Below are positions 5,005 to 5,176 of a DNA stretch of 5,176 nucleotides, in pieces; the stretch's first letter is position 1, and each line of letters starts with the position of its first letter. The position numbers and the translations under genes are program-made. This stretch comes from Chromatiales bacterium. Lineage in GTDB: Bacteria; Pseudomonadota; Gammaproteobacteria; SZUA-152. The stretch is taken from contig JALTPW010000230.1 in NCBI GenBank assembly GCA_026999335.1, forward strand, positions 1 through 5,176. Reading direction: 5' to 3'. A model generated the notes under the pieces. That model was not told the origin of the DNA and searched no databases. It saw only the letters and a list, made by a program, of their open reading frames with translations.

Positions 5005-5176
5005 ATGTCCCTCATGACGACGCGCAATCACTGTCTGCTGTCCCTTCTGATCCTCATTGTCACCACCGTTTCCACCCCCGCCACCGCCGGGGAGCGCCAG
5101 GCGGTGATTTTGATGTATCACCACTTCGGCGTCGAAAAATACCCCTCCACCAATGTGCGCCTGACGCAGTTCGAGG
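5005..5176 (+). CDS. Exported polysaccharide deacetylase-like protein, N-terminal part
   Basis: Fifty-seven codons are present before the window ends. A signal peptide with hydrophobic core CLLSLLILIVTTV (about 10-22) probably ends at ATA|G after residue 28. The mature protein starts with AVILMYHHFGVEKYPSTNVRLTQFE (33-57). This matches the opening strand and first loop of NodB-type (carbohydrate esterase 4) polysaccharide deacetylases, in which LMYHHF is followed by a conserved PSTNV-x-x-x-x-FE. Such enzymes remove acetyl groups from N-acetylated sugars in exopolysaccharide, peptidoglycan or similar polymers. The catalytic Asp and metal-binding His residues are beyond the edge, so activity cannot be confirmed. 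The ATG at 5005 is chosen because AGG lies six bases before it; an in-frame ATG at 5014 is also possible. The 22-base gap from the barrel-like gene suggests an operon. Confidence 0.85.
   Translation, partial: MSLMTTRNHCLLSLLILIVTTVSTPATAGERQAVILMYHHFGVEKYPSTNVRLTQFE

Overview
The window looks like chromosomal DNA of a free-living gammaproteobacterium. The evidence is a TrhP/YegQ protein very close to the enterobacterial one, a GGDEF signalling protein, Gram-negative secretion signals on several products, and moderately high GC. No species can be named from the sequence. Two short dyads in the middle gap resemble dispersed intergenic repeats that I recall from environmental proteobacteria; that is a memory, not a search result.

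Layout from left to right. (1) 1-164 is the C-terminal tail of a GGDEF diguanylate cyclase. (2) 165-538 is a 374-base gap. It holds possible RNA pairings at 263-381 and two clean dyads (440-459 and 470-487) in the likely promoter region of the next gene. (3) 539-1054 encodes an exported HbpS/GlcG-like (DUF336) protein. (4) 1055-1625 has no convincing gene. It holds a MITE-like element (about 1155-1441) with near-perfect 21-base terminal inverted repeats and two further inverted repeats nested inside. An unrecognised 61-codon open frame follows, then a weak terminator for the gene on the other strand. (5) 1626-2243 (minus) is a glutathione S-transferase-like protein, divergent from (6) a TetR-family regulator at 2354-2944. 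They share a 110-base promoter region, so the regulator probably controls the transferase, itself, or both. (7) 3047-4381 (minus) is trhP (yegQ), a U32-family protein needed for tRNA wobble-uridine hydroxylation. (8) 4382-4514 is a divergent promoter region with a perfect 10-bp dyad. (9) 4515-4982 encodes a small exported protein of beta-barrel type. It is followed after 22 bases by (10) the start of an exported polysaccharide deacetylase-like protein that runs off the right edge; these two probably form an operon.

The genes do not make up one pathway. The window is a series of small independent units: c-di-GMP signalling, an envelope heme- or cofactor-binding protein, a regulated detoxification pair, tRNA modification, and an envelope/polysaccharide operon. 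I see no phage, CRISPR, toxin-antitoxin or defence genes. The least explained parts are the nested repeat element, the dyads in front of the HbpS-like gene, and the orphan barrel-like protein.
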